The notes: generated by a model from the sequence alone, not told the origin. Positions 9,926-18,802 are shown, counted from the first letter of the stretch. The stretch is DNA of 64,000 nucleotides from Curtobacterium pusillum (GCF_007680845.1 NZ_VEIY01000005.1:186001-250000), one strand, 5' to 3'. Made by a program: numbers and translations.

Positions 9926-11263
9926 CTAGAGCGCGCCGAGGTTCGTGTCGAGTTCGAACGGCGTCACCTGGTCGCGGTAGGCCTTCCACTCCTGCCGCTT
10001 GTTGAGCAGCACGAAGTTGAAGACCTGCTCGCCGAGGGTCTCGGCCACGAGCTCGGAGTCCTCCATGAGGCTCAGGGCGTGGTCGAGGCTCGCCGGCAGC
10101 TGGCTGTAGCCGAGGGCCTTGCGCTCCGAGTCGGTGAGGCTCCAGACGTTGTCCTCGGCCTCGGGCGGGAGCTCGTAGCCCTCGTCGATGCCCTTGAGGC
10201 CGGCGGCGAGGAGCAGCGAGTACGCGAGGTACGGGTTCGCCGCGGAGTCGATGCCGCGGTACTCGACCCGCGCGGACTGGCCCTTGTTCGGCTTGTAGAG
10301 GGGCACGCGCACCAGGGCCGACCGGTTGTTGTGGCCCCACGTGACGAACGAGGGGGCCTCGTCGCCGCCCCAGAGCCGCTTGTACGAGTTCACGAACTGG
10401 TTCGTGACCGCCGTGATCTCCGGCGCGTGCTTGAGCACGCCGGCGATGAAGTGCTTCGCGGTCTCGGAGAGCTGGTACTGCCCGCCGGCCTCGTAGAAGG
10501 CGTTCTGGTCGCCCTCGAACAGCGACACGTGCGTGTGCATCCCGGAACCGGGCTGACCGGAGAGCGGCTTCGGCATGAAGGTCGCGTAGACGCCCTGCTC
10601 GATCGCGACCTCCTTCACGACGGTGCGGAACGTCATGATGTTGTCCGCCATCGTCAGCGCGTCGGCGTACCGGAGGTCGATCTCGTTCTGGCCGGGGCCC
10701 GCCTCGTGGTGGGAGAACTCCACCGAGATGCCGAGGTCCTCGAGCATGCGCACCGAACGGCGACGGAAGTCGTGGGCGCTGCCGCCGGGGACGTTGTCGA
10801 AGTAGCCCGCACGGTCGACGGGCTGCGGGCCGCCGTCCTTCCAGTCCCGGCTCTTCAGCAGGTAGAACTCGATCTCGGGGTGCGTGTAGAACGTGAAGCC
10901 GCGCTCGCTCGCCTTCGCCAGCGTGCGCTTCAGCACGTTGCGGGGGTCGGCGACGGCGGGCTGGCCGTCCGGCGTCGTGATGTCGCAGAACATCCGCGCC
11001 GTCGGGTCGATCTCGCCGCGCCACGGCAGGATCTGGAACGTGGACGGGTCCGGGTGGGCCAGGACGTCCGCCTCGTAGGAGCGGGTCAGCCCCTCGATCG
11101 CGGAACCGTCGAAGCCGATGCCCTCGGCGAAGGCCCCCTCGACCTCGGCCGGCGCGATCGCTACCGACTTGAGCGTCCCGATGACGTCCGTGAACCAGAG
11201 TCGGATGAACTTGATGCCCCGCTCCTCGATGGTGCGGAGCACGAAGTCCGTCTGCTTGTCCAT
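9926..11263 (-). CDS. glnA2: Glutamine synthetase type I, second paralogue (GlnA2-like)
   Basis: 445-residue GSI family member with the expected GSGMHTHVSL, NRSALVRVP and YRGIDSAANPYLAY segments. At the position of the adenylylation loop it reads EAEDNVWSLTDSERKALGYS. The tyrosine of the LYELPPEE motif is missing, so it should not be a GlnE substrate in the same way as the first GlnA. Actinobacteria commonly carry such a paralogue next to glnE. In some relatives these proteins have been assigned to other amide or polyamine ligations, so glutamine synthesis should not be taken as certain. Confidence 0.93.
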   Translation of the reverse strand: MDKQTDFVLRTIEERGIKFIRLWFTDVIGTLKSVAIAPAEVEGAFAEGIGFDGSAIEGLTRSYEADVLAHPDPSTFQILPWRGEIDPTARMFCDITTPDGQPAVADPRNVLKRTLAKASERGFTFYTHPEIEFYLLKSRDWKDGGPQPVDRAGYFDNVPGGSAHDFRRRSVRMLEDLGISVEFSHHEAGPGQNEIDLRYADALTMADNIMTFRTVVKEVAIEQGVYATFMPKPLSGQPGSGMHTHVSLFEGDQNAFYEAGGQYQLSETAKHFIAGVLKHAPEITAVTNQFVNSYKRLWGGDEAPSFVTWGHNNRSALVRVPLYKPNKGQSARVEYRGIDSAANPYLAYSLLLAAGLKGIDEGYELPPEAEDNVWSLTDSERKALGYSQLPASLDHALSLMEDSELVAETLGEQVFNFVLLNKRQEWKAYRDQVTPFELDTNLGAL

Positions 11264-11299
11264 TGACGCCCTTTCCGTGGTGCAGCTGGGGTGATCAGC

Positions 11300-11479
11300 C
11301 TATTGGTCTTCGTCGTCCCAGCGCTCGTTGTTCGCCTTGATGCGGTCCAGGGCGTGTTGCGCTTCCTCGCGCGTGCCGAACGGGCCGATGCGGTCGCGCT
11401 GCGGGGACTGCGGGCCCTGCTCGACGGCGTGGGTCTTCTCGTTGAACCACCACTGGGACTCGATGCGTTCGTCGCTCAT
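11300..11479 (-). CDS. Small SPOR-type domain protein
   Basis: 59-residue soluble protein whose sequence runs QWWFNEKTHAVEQG, then DRIGPFGTREEAQHALDRI. This is the pattern of the short proteins annotated as SPOR domain-containing in Microbacteriaceae. It has no signal peptide or membrane segment. The start is supported by TACGGT at 11486-11491, six bases before the ATG, the leaderless pattern seen at many genes here. It is divergent from map across the palindrome at 11499-11555. The molecular role is unknown. Confidence 0.8.
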   Translation of the reverse strand: MSDERIESQWWFNEKTHAVEQGPQSPQRDRIGPFGTREEAQHALDRIKANNERWDDEDQ

Positions 11480-11498
11480 ACCGCCACCGTACCGACGC

Positions 11499-11555
11499 GA
11501 CCGCCTGGAGGCGCGGTGCCGGTCCGCCGGGCCGGCACCGCGCCTCCAGGCGGTC
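11499..11555. repeat. GGAGGCGCGG palindromic repeat, copy 2
   Basis: Best-preserved copy: 24-base arms (outermost GACCGCCTGG) are perfectly complementary around a 9-base centre. It lies between the divergent starts of the SPOR-type gene and map, upstream of both -10 hexamers. It therefore cannot be a simple 3' terminator here. Confidence 0.9.
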
Positions 11556-11611
11556 ACCACCACGGCGCGGGGCGGTGCCCGCCTGTCCGTGCGCGCGGAT
11601 AGGGTGGTCGC

Positions 11612-12475
11612 ATGCCCCGGGACGAACACGGACACCTGACCGCTGGCCGCATCTCCCCGCAGCGGGCCGTCCCCAAGGACATCGAGCGGCCGGAGTACGT
11701 CGGCCGGGCGCAGCCGGACGAGCTCGGGCACGGCGACCTCTACGACGCCGACGAGATCGAGCGGATCCGGACCGCCGGACGCATCGCCTCGCAGGCGATC
11801 GACGCCGTCGGCGAGGCCATCCGTCCGGGCGTCACCACCGACGAGCTCGACCGCATCGGCCACGAGTTCATCGTCGCGCACGGTGCCTACCCGTCGACGC
11901 TCGGGTACCGCGGGTACCCGAAGTCGCTCTGCTCCTCGTTGAACGAGGTCATCTGCCACGGGATCCCGGACGACACCGTCCTGCAGGAGGGCGACCTCGT
12001 CAACATCGACATCACCGCCTACAAGGACGGGATGCACGGGGACACCAACCGCACGTTCGTCGTCGGCGAGGCCTCGCAGGAGGTCACCGACCTGGTCGAC
12101 CGCACCCGCACCGCCATGGAACGCGGGATCAAGGCCGTTGCCCCGGGTCGTCAGGTCAACGTCATCGGTCGGGCGATCGAGGCGTACGCGAAGCGCTTCG
12201 GGTACGGGGTCGTCCGTGACTACACCGGACACGGGGTCGGGCGGGCCTTCCACTCGGGGCTGATCATCCCCCACTACGACGCGCCGCAGTACGACACCGT
12301 CATCGAGGAGGGCATGGTGTTCACGATCGAACCCATGCTCACGCTCGGCGGGATCGCGGCGGACATCTGGTCCGACGACTGGACCGTCTCCACGCGGGAC
12401 AAGTCCTGGACCGCACAGTTCGAACACACTCTCGTCGTCACCGAGCGCGGCGCGGAACTCCTCACCGTCTCCTGA
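11612..12475 (+). CDS. map: Methionine aminopeptidase, type I
   Basis: Removes the initiator methionine from nascent proteins. In the 287-residue product all five metal ligands of the family are in place: D133 (NIDITA), D144 (HGDTNR), H207 (TGHGVG), E240 (TIEPML) and E271 (QFEHTL). An N-terminal extension of about 45 residues before the catalytic domain is normal for the actinobacterial MetAP1 subtype. TAGGGT at 11600-11605, six bases before the ATG, points to a leaderless transcript. ppgK follows 25 bases downstream. Confidence 0.96.
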   Translation: MPRDEHGHLTAGRISPQRAVPKDIERPEYVGRAQPDELGHGDLYDADEIERIRTAGRIASQAIDAVGEAIRPGVTTDELDRIGHEFIVAHGAYPSTLGYRGYPKSLCSSLNEVICHGIPDDTVLQEGDLVNIDITAYKDGMHGDTNRTFVVGEASQEVTDLVDRTRTAMERGIKAVAPGRQVNVIGRAIEAYAKRFGYGVVRDYTGHGVGRAFHSGLIIPHYDAPQYDTVIEEGMVFTIEPMLTLGGIAADIWSDDWTVSTRDKSWTAQFEHTLVVTERGAELLTVS

Positions 12476-12500
12476 ACCCTTCCCTACCGAAAGGCTCCTC

Positions 12501-13250
12501 ATGACCACCCTCGCAGTCGGCGTCGACATCGGCGGTACGGGCATTAAGGGCGCGATCGTCGACGTCAGCACCGGCGAACTCACCACGGACCGCATCAAGA
12601 AGGCCACGCCGGAGGGCGGCAAGCCGCAGGACATCGTCGCGGTGGCCGCCTCCATCCTCGAGGAGCTCGCACCCGCAGCCGAGGTCCCCGTCGGGGTCTG
12701 CTTCCCCGCGATCGTCCGGGACGGCAAGACCATGTCAGCCGCGAACGTGTCGAAGAAGTGGATCGGCTTCGAGGCCGAGGCCCTGTTCGAGAAGGAGCTC
12801 GGCCGCTCCATCCACTTCGTCAACGACGCGGACGCCGCCGGGTTCGCGGAGCAGCAGTTCGGCGCGGCGAAGGGCAAGGACGGCCTCGTGATCGTCACCA
12901 CCCTCGGGACCGGCATCGGCAGCGCCCTCATCAACGACGGCGTGCTCATCGTGAACTCCGAGCTCGGGCACCTCGAGATCGACGGGCACGACGCCGAGAC
13001 CCGCGCCTCGTTCGCCGCGAAGGAGCGGGACGACCTGTCGTGGAAGCACTGGGCGAAGCGGCTGCAGAAGTACTACTCGACGCTCGAGGCGCTGCTCTCC
13101 CCGGAGCTCTTCGTCGTCGGGGGCGGGGTGTCGAAGCAGTACGAGGAGTTCCTGCCGCTGCTCGACCTGCAGGCGGAGATCATCCCGGCGACGCTCCGCA
13201 ACAATGCGGGCATCATCGGAGCCGCGACGCTGGCGGCGCGGAGCGCCTGA
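12501..13250 (+). CDS. ppgK: Polyphosphate glucokinase (ROK family)
   Basis: Phosphorylates glucose using polyphosphate (or ATP) and feeds glycolysis. The 249-residue length and the N-terminal phosphate-binding motif VGVDIGGTGIKGAI fit the actinobacterial PPGK group. So do HFVNDADAAGF, the GTGIGSALI phosphate loop and NSELGHLEIDG. It has no DNA-binding domain, unlike the ROK regulator at 51648. A ribosome site (GAAAGG) precedes the ATG. The gene lies 25 bases after map and is likely in the same operon. Confidence 0.93.
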   Translation: MTTLAVGVDIGGTGIKGAIVDVSTGELTTDRIKKATPEGGKPQDIVAVAASILEELAPAAEVPVGVCFPAIVRDGKTMSAANVSKKWIGFEAEALFEKELGRSIHFVNDADAAGFAEQQFGAAKGKDGLVIVTTLGTGIGSALINDGVLIVNSELGHLEIDGHDAETRASFAAKERDDLSWKHWAKRLQKYYSTLEALLSPELFVVGGGVSKQYEEFLPLLDLQAEIIPATLRNNAGIIGAATLAARSA

Positions 13251-13308
13251 GCGCGGGTCTTGCTCGCGCGTGTCTTGCTTGCGCGTGCAGGTGTCATGGA
13301 ATGCCGAA

Positions 13309-13355
13309 ACGGGCGTACCTGGTCGAAGGTACGCCCGTTTCCGCCGGGTACGCCC
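13309..13355. repeat. GGCGTACC triple element, copy B
   Basis: AAACGGGCGTACC is followed by GGTACGCCCGTTT and then GGTACGCCCGGTT, the same one-plus-two order as at 1690-1751. It lies after ppgK and just upstream of the rnpB promoter, and could terminate the map-ppgK transcript. Confidence 0.75.
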
Positions 13356-13391
13356 GGTTCGCCCCGTCCCCGAACCCGGGCCCGAACCCGG

Positions 13392-13397
13392 TAGACT
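13392..13397 (+). promoter_or_regulatory. -10 element of rnpB
   Basis: TAGACT ends 7 bases before the first base of the P1 helix of RNase P RNA, which is right for a start site at about 13404-13405. No convincing -35 hexamer is visible. Confidence 0.65.
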
Positions 13398-13404
13398 CGA
13401 TGTC

Positions 13405-13770
13405 GCGAATGGGTCGGTGAGACGGTCGCGTCACTCCCCGGGAGTGCCGAGGAACGTCCGGGCTCCACAGAGCAGGGCGGTGGGTAACACCCACCCGGAG
13501 CAATCCGCGAGACAGTGCCACAGAAAGCAGACCGCCGGCGGCGACGTCGGTAAGGGTGAAACGGTGGTGTAAGAGACCACCAGGGGTCCGGGTGACCGGA
13601 TCCGCTCGGTAAACCTCGCCCGGAGCAAGGTCAGACAGAGGACGCTGAGGCTGCTCGCCGAGTCCTCGGGTAGACCGCTGGAGGCCGACGGCAACGTCGG
13701 TCCGAGAGAGATGGCCGTCACCGCTGCGCGAGCGGCGGGACAGAACCCGGCGTACGGCCGGCCCATTCGC
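13405..13770 (+). ncRNA. rnpB: RNase P RNA (bacterial type A)
   Basis: Catalytic RNA of RNase P, which matures tRNA 5' ends. The 5' strand of helix P1 (GCGAATGGG, from 13405) pairs with the 3' end (CCCATTCGC, to 13770). Conserved core segments are present: GAGGAACGTCCGGGCTCC near 13449, the GGTAAGGGTGAAACGGT region near 13548, AGAGAGATGGCCGTC near 13703 and ACAGAACCCGGCGTAC near 13739. The length of about 366 nt is normal for actinobacteria. The ends were set from the P1 pairing. Confidence 0.95.
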
Positions 13771-14282
13771 ACCAGAGCCGCCGGGCGGGGTCAGGCGCGG
13801 GCGTTCGGGCATTCGCCGAGCGGGCAGAACGCGCCGCTCACGTTGGCCGACCGGGCACGACACGCCGCGCGCGTTCGCCGACCGGGCCACATCTGTCACG
13901 CTCGGCGTACCGCACCGGCCGATTCCGCCCACTCGAGCAGACGCAGTCCCGACTCCCGAGCGGGCATGACGCGCCGTGGGCGTTCACCGACCGGGCCACA
14001 TCTGTCACGCTTGGCGCGCCGCAGCGGCCGGATTCGCCCGCTCGAGGTGCGGCGACCGGCGAGGCCGCGCCCCGGGTGTTCGCCGAGCGGGCGCGAGGCC
14101 GAACGCCGAGCGGGCACGAGCGCCGAGGCCCGAGCGGGCAGGACACGCCACGGGCGTTCGCCGAGCGGGCCCGATCTTGCCCGCTCGGCGCGCCGGACCG
14201 GCCGGATTCGCCCGCTCGGCGCGCCGGGACGGCCGGATTTGCCCGCTCGGCGCGCGCGCGGGGCGCGCGGACGGACGGGGGC
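13771..14282. repeat. GCCGAGCGGGC repeat-rich region after rnpB
   Basis: Gene-free 512 bases filled with degenerate copies of GCCGAGCGGGCA (for example 13817, 14086, 14109, 14159) and its inverse TGCCCGCTCGGC (14180, 14211, 14242), often followed by ACACGCCGCG-like bases. A pair of longer copies (GACCGGGCCACATCTGTCACGC at about 13880 and 13993) are nearly identical to each other. The same motif builds the tandem array at 59666-60580. No reading frame looks coding; the function is unknown. Confidence 0.75.
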
Positions 14283-15017
14283 CTAGAGCCCGGACTCCGC
14301 CGTGCGCACCAGGATCGCGTCGCTGTCCGGGCAGAGCACGACGTCGTCGGGCGCCGCACGGCGGATCGTCTGCAGGTCGGAGTTCGTCAGCGTCACGCCC
14401 GACGCCGTCGACACCCCGCCCTGCAGCAGCGACGCGCCGAAGCCGTACCGGGCACGCTGTCGGTCGTACAGCGCGAGGAGGTCCGCCGGCACCTTGGCCG
14501 CGACGGTGGCACGGCTCTGGACGGCGGACTCTCGGTCCGCTTCGAGCCGGGCGATCTCGGCGTCGCGCTCGGCGACGAGCCCGGAGCGCGCGGCTTCGAC
14601 GTCCGCGAGCTGCGCCTCGATGTCGCCGACGCGGGCGCGGAAGCCGTCGAGGTGCTCCATGACCTCGAGCTCGGCCGTCTCGAGGTCACCGATGCGGCGC
14701 TGCAGCGAGTCGAGCTCGTTCTGGAGGCCGGCGGCGTCCTTCGCGCTGGAGACGTTCTGCAGCATGGTGGTGTCGCGCTCGACCCGGGCCTGCGCCGTTG
14801 CCGTGTCGGACTCGAGGCGGGCGAGCTCGCGCTCGGCGTCCTCGACGTCGCCGGTGGCGGCGGCCAGCTTGGCGCGCAGGCCCGCGGCGGTGGTGCTGAG
14901 CTCGGTGAGCCGGTCGCCCTTCTGCAGGGCCGTGATGCGGTGCGCGATGCGCGTCACGTCGTTGTCGAGACGCTGGACGTCGAGGAGGATGACCTGGTCC
15001 TCGGGTGCTGCCTTCAT
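14283..15017 (-). CDS. Coiled-coil protein of the C4 zinc-ribbon (CT398-like) family with a degenerate zinc ribbon
   Basis: 244-residue protein. Residues about 5-180 are a long alpha-helical coiled coil rich in E, A, R and L (for example AELEVMEHLDGFRARVGDIE). The C-terminus aligns in pattern with the zinc-ribbon of this family, which normally carries two C-x2-C pairs. Here it reads TLTNSDLQTIRRAAPDDVV then LCPDSDAILVRT, and only one cysteine remains, so zinc binding is probably lost. The ATG at 15017 lies 2 bases after the stop of the Nif3-like gene, a gene pair conserved in actinobacteria. The molecular role is unclear. Confidence 0.85.
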   Translation of the reverse strand: MKAAPEDQVILLDVQRLDNDVTRIAHRITALQKGDRLTELSTTAAGLRAKLAAATGDVEDAERELARLESDTATAQARVERDTTMLQNVSSAKDAAGLQNELDSLQRRIGDLETAELEVMEHLDGFRARVGDIEAQLADVEAARSGLVAERDAEIARLEADRESAVQSRATVAAKVPADLLALYDRQRARYGFGASLLQGGVSTASGVTLTNSDLQTIRRAAPDDVVLCPDSDAILVRTAESGL

Positions 15018-15019
15018 GG

Positions 15020-15865
15020 TCAGACTCCTTCGGTGTCGGGGGTGGGTTCGGCGGCCGGCAGGACGGCGAAGTCCCACGGGTCGGTACGGAGGTCGCTCAC
15101 GGTGACCCGGACCCCGGCGGCACGGCGCAGCTGTTCGGCGGCGACGTCGAGCCAGAGCCACTCGGTCGCCCAGTGCGACGTGTCGACGAGCGCGGGGCCG
15201 CCGGTGAGCAGGGCCTGCTCGCGGAACTCGGAGGCGGGGTGGTGCCGGAGGTCGCTCGTGACGTAGACGTCGGCCGCGAGCACGGCGGGGTGCCCGAGGT
15301 ACGCGTCGCCGGCGCCGGCGCAGAGCGCGACCGTGCGGACCGGCTGGTCGAAGTCGCCGGACACCCGCACCCCGGTCGCAGTGCTCGGGAGCAGGTCGAC
15401 GAGGGCACGCGCCAGGGCGCCGAGCGTGGTGGGCTCGGCGAGGACGCCGACGCGGCCGATGCCGGTCGCAGGGTCGGCCCCGGGCTCGAGCGGACGCTGT
15501 TCGGTCAGGCCGAGGCGGTCGGCTAGGACGGCCGAGGTGCCGGTCGTGACGACGTCGGCGTTGGTGTGGGCGGCCACGAGCGCAGTACCACCACGCACGA
15601 GGGTCGCGAGGACGCTGCCCTTGACCGTGGACTCGGCGATCGTCGTCACGCCACGGAGCAGCAGCGGGTGGTGCGTCAGGAGCAGGTCGGCGCCGAGTTC
15701 GACGGCTTCCCGCGCGGTGGCCGGGACGGAGTCGACGGCGAGGTGCACGTGCTCGACGGTCTGGTCGGGGTCACCGGCGACGAGGCCGACGGAGTCCCAC
15801 GATTCGGCACCGGCGGCGGGCCACAGGTCTTCGATCACGGCCTGGAGTTCGCGGAGCGTCGGCAT
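15020..15865 (-). CDS. Nif3-like dinuclear metal centre protein
   Basis: 281-residue member of the Nif3/GTP cyclohydrolase I type 2-like family, which forms rings with a two-metal site. Metal-ligand segments are visible: LLTHHPLLLRG near residue 70, AAHTNADVV near 98, and the C-terminal VDTSHWATEW. The bacterial function is not settled. The start is supported by TACACT at 15872-15877, six bases before the ATG (leaderless pattern). Readings that extend further upstream cover the opposite side of the next gene and were rejected. Confidence 0.92.
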   Translation of the reverse strand: MPTLRELQAVIEDLWPAAGAESWDSVGLVAGDPDQTVEHVHLAVDSVPATAREAVELGADLLLTHHPLLLRGVTTIAESTVKGSVLATLVRGGTALVAAHTNADVVTTGTSAVLADRLGLTEQRPLEPGADPATGIGRVGVLAEPTTLGALARALVDLLPSTATGVRVSGDFDQPVRTVALCAGAGDAYLGHPAVLAADVYVTSDLRHHPASEFREQALLTGGPALVDTSHWATEWLWLDVAAEQLRRAAGVRVTVSDLRTDPWDFAVLPAAEPTPDTEGV

Positions 15866-15939
15866 CCCGTCAGTGTACCGAGCAGACCGTGCCTCCGAGG
15901 TGCCTGTGGACAGCGCGGACCACGGGACCGACCTGTGGA

Positions 15940-17025
15940 TCAGCGGCGCCCGAAGGCCTGCAGGATGCGGGCGACGAGCCGCGACCACCAGCCGTCGGAC
16001 CCGGTGCCCTGCTCGACCGCGCCCTGCTCGACACGCTCGGCCGACTCCCCCGCGGGGACCGTCGACACCGCCGGGGCTGTCGAGGCGGCCGGCGTCGCCG
16101 CTTCCGGCAGGACGACGGGCGTGCTGGCCGTCGCGCCCACGTGCGCCGTCAGCACGGCGGCGAAGGCAGCGCGGTCGATGACGGTCGGGCCGGTCGCAGG
16201 CTGGACGAGCGGCGTGGGCCGGGTGTTCGCGGACACCGGTGAGACGACCGGCGACACGACCGGGAGGGACAGCACGACACGGGCGGGCTCGTCGCGTCCC
16301 GCGGTGCTCGCCTCCAGTGCCGTGGTCGGCTCGGGCGCGTCGATCGCGTCGTCGACCTCGGTGGCCGCGACGAGCGCGGGCGCCGGTGCGGACGCGGCAG
16401 CTGCGGACACGATCGGGACCGCCACGGGACCAGTGGCCGCGCGCCGCGCCGCGGAGCGCTCCCGCCGGTCGGCCTCGGCCGCGGCGTCCGCGAGCAGGTC
16501 GGCGAAGACGGTGTGGGCGAAGGCGCGGGCGGCCTCCACCTCGGGGTCGGCGATGCCGGCTACCGTGGCCTCCCACGCGGCGAGGCGTGCGAGGTCCTCG
16601 TCGCGGCGGCGGACCTCGTCCTCGAGGATCACGATGCGCTCGATCGTCGTGCGGCCGCTCGACGCCGAGACCTCGACCGCGAGGTCCTCGAACCGGAGGG
16701 CGATGCGCTCCGGGGGCTCGGGGAACGACGGGGCGCAGACGGCCGCGTGCCGGGCGCGGTCACGGGGTCGACGGAAGGCTGAGTCGTCGGCCGACGCAGC
16801 GGGCTCGGCAAGGACAGGCCCGGCCGGGGCGGGCTCGGCGCTGACGGGCTCGGCCGGGGCGGCGGGAGGCGCGACATCCGGTCGCTGCACGGGTCCGGTG
16901 ACCGGCGGGACCACGAGGTCCGACAGGTACGGTCCGCGCGTCGCCGGGGCGTCTCGGAGCCACTCCTCGAGCTCGCGACCGAAGGGGTCGACGAGGGGGG
17001 TGCGTGCACCGGACTGCGTTTCCAT
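15940..17025 (-). CDS. Hypothetical Ala/Pro-rich protein with a helical centre
   Basis: 361 residues, family not recognised. The N-terminus (PLVDPFGRELEEWL) is followed by a Pro/Ala/Glu-rich disordered stretch to about residue 90. A charged helical block comes next (about 100-195, including VILEDEVRRRDEDLARLAAWE), then a second long Ala/Pro/Thr/Val stretch. The basic amphipathic tail WWSRLVARILQAFGRR could touch membrane. No signal peptide or catalytic motif is visible. A clean -10 (TATGCT at 17032-17037) six bases before the ATG supports it as a real leaderless gene. Confidence 0.65.
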   Translation of the reverse strand: METQSGARTPLVDPFGRELEEWLRDAPATRGPYLSDLVVPPVTGPVQRPDVAPPAAPAEPVSAEPAPAGPVLAEPAASADDSAFRRPRDRARHAAVCAPSFPEPPERIALRFEDLAVEVSASSGRTTIERIVILEDEVRRRDEDLARLAAWEATVAGIADPEVEAARAFAHTVFADLLADAAAEADRRERSAARRAATGPVAVPIVSAAAASAPAPALVAATEVDDAIDAPEPTTALEASTAGRDEPARVVLSLPVVSPVVSPVSANTRPTPLVQPATGPTVIDRAAFAAVLTAHVGATASTPVVLPEAATPAASTAPAVSTVPAGESAERVEQGAVEQGTGSDGWWSRLVARILQAFGRR

Positions 17026-17130
17026 GGTCGGAGCATAAATATCGCGACCGCGTTCGTCGTGGACATCCGCGGTGTGTCGCCGGAGTCCCTGCCATATCGC
17101 CGAGAACCTGAACGGCGTGTCGGCGACGGG

Positions 17131-17700
17131 TCAGAGCGTGCGCTCGAAGTCGTCGAGCAGCGCCCGCCCGGGGTCCCACGAGCCGATGCCGCTGGCGACG
17201 TTGACGTGTCCGAGCGCCCCGACACGGATGACCTCGGCGCCGATCGCCCCCGCGAACCCCACGGCCCGGTCGGACGTGCAGTACGGGTCGTCGTCGCTCA
17301 CGACCATGCGCGCCGGGACCCCCGCTCGATCCGCGTCCGCCAGCGCGGTCGGCGCCCGGAAGCCCCGCGCGGCCTCGGGGAACCCCGGCGCGTCCGGGTC
17401 GGGCGGTGCGACGAGGAACGCACCGGCCACCGCGGGTCGCCCGGATCCCCGCAACCACTCGGCGACGGCGAGGACGCCGAGACTGTGCGCGATGAGGACC
17501 GGCGGCTCGTCCGACGCCGCGACCGCACGGGAGATCGCGGCCGTCCAGTCGTCGGGCTCGGGTTCGCTCCACGACGACGGCCCGATGCGGAGCACCCGGC
17601 CCCCGCTCGCTGCCCGCTCGTCCTGCCAGAGCGTCTGCCAGTGCTCGGGGCCGGAGTTCCAGATCCCGGGCACGATCACCCACGGTCGAGGTCGCTGCAC
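17131..17700 (-). CDS. RBBP9/YdeN-family alpha/beta hydrolase
   Basis: 189-residue small serine hydrolase. It has the family N-terminus VIVPGIWNSGPEHWQTLW, the nucleophile elbow IAHSLGV (Ser at about residue 79) and a C-terminal GHVNVASG carrying the likely catalytic His. Substrates of the bacterial members are unknown. The GTG start at 17700 is supported by TACGCT at 17707-17712, six bases upstream. It lies downstream of the AraC-type regulator gene, read in the same direction. Confidence 0.85.
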   Translation of the reverse strand: MQRPRPWVIVPGIWNSGPEHWQTLWQDERAASGGRVLRIGPSSWSEPEPDDWTAAISRAVAASDEPPVLIAHSLGVLAVAEWLRGSGRPAVAGAFLVAPPDPDAPGFPEAARGFRAPTALADADRAGVPARMVVSDDDPYCTSDRAVGFAGAIGAEVIRVGALGHVNVASGIGSWDPGRALLDDFERTL

Positions 17701-17740
17701 CCTCGAAGCGTAGCGGCGGGCCCCCGGGGCACGACCGGGA

Positions 17741-18700
17741 TCAGCGGTGCAGCGTGTCGCGCGGGTACTCCGCGAACCGCGCCGCGTACGCGCCGGAGAA
17801 CCGCCCGAGGTGCGCGAAGCCCCACCGCATCGCGACCGCCGCCACGGTGACCTCCCCCGGGGCCGACCGCACGAGTTCGTCGCGCACCCGGTCGAGGCGG
17901 ACGCCACGGAGCATGGCGTTCGGCGCCGTGCCGACCTGGCGCTGGAAGGCCTGCTGCAGGCCGCGCACGCTGAGGCCGACATGCTCGGCCACGTCCGTCG
18001 TGGAGATCGGCGTGTGGGCGAACGCGTGCATGTACTCGACGGCCTTGCGGACGCGTCCGGTCGCACCCTGCGGCAGGTCGACGTCCGGCGCGAGCGTCGT
18101 GTGCGGGAACGTCCGGAGCAGCGCCACGGCGGTGTCGCGGGCGGTCTCGGCGAGGACGATCGGCGAGAGCGGGGTGGTGCCGAGCACGACCTCGGCGGCG
18201 CGGTGCACCTGGGCGTTCCAGCCGCGCAGGTCCTCGCGGCGCGGCGGAGCGGTGTGGTCGAACACGAGCGGGGCGGGTCGCGTGCCGTGCACCTCGGCGG
18301 CGACGCCCTCGAGGAACGTCCGCTCGAACTGCACCAGGCTCTGCCGCACGTCCTGCAGGTCGAACGCGAACGGTCGCCCGGTCGGGAACATCATCGGCGT
18401 CCCCGGGACGAAGGCGACCTCCTGCCGGCCGACGTCGACCGTGCCGCCGCCGTCGGCGAGCCACATGACGACGTACTCGTCCGCCGACTCGAGCTCGCCC
18501 ACCATCCGGGCGTCGAAGCGCGTCGACCGGAACGACATCGTGTCGTCGCCGGTCACGCGGAAGCGGTAGCTGAACGGCCGCTCGGTCCGCTCGGCCCGGA
18601 ACCCGGCGGCGGCGTAGGCGTCCTCGTACATCTGGATCGCCGCCGCGAGGTCGATCCCGGAGGTCTCGAAGCTGATCCTGGGGTCGGGCTCGGCGTTCAT
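17741..18700 (-). CDS. AraC-family transcriptional regulator
   Basis: 319 residues. The N-terminal half (about 1-200) is a ligand or dimer domain of the AraC-binding-like type. The C-terminal 100 residues carry the double helix-turn-helix: ISTTDVAEHVGLSVRGLQQAFQ, then VTVAAVAMRWGFAHLGRFSGAY with the usual FxxxYxxxFxxxP-like ending (YAARFAEYPRDTL). The effector and targets are unknown. The adjacent hydrolase gene is a possible target. Confidence 0.92.
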   Translation of the reverse strand: MNAEPDPRISFETSGIDLAAAIQMYEDAYAAAGFRAERTERPFSYRFRVTGDDTMSFRSTRFDARMVGELESADEYVVMWLADGGGTVDVGRQEVAFVPGTPMMFPTGRPFAFDLQDVRQSLVQFERTFLEGVAAEVHGTRPAPLVFDHTAPPRREDLRGWNAQVHRAAEVVLGTTPLSPIVLAETARDTAVALLRTFPHTTLAPDVDLPQGATGRVRKAVEYMHAFAHTPISTTDVAEHVGLSVRGLQQAFQRQVGTAPNAMLRGVRLDRVRDELVRSAPGEVTVAAVAMRWGFAHLGRFSGAYAARFAEYPRDTLHR

Positions 18701-18802
18701 CGCCTGGATCGTGACACGACGGCACGGAACTGCTGTCCTCGGCCGCGACGCATTGCGGGTAACGGCTCTACCGCTGCGCGGTGCGGATGAAGCGAGACCG
18801 CC

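Noticed and set aside
13795-14270. Protein-coding gene downstream of rnpB
   Set aside because: The frames consist of translated repeat motifs (for example GESGRCGAPS) without any start or family signal.
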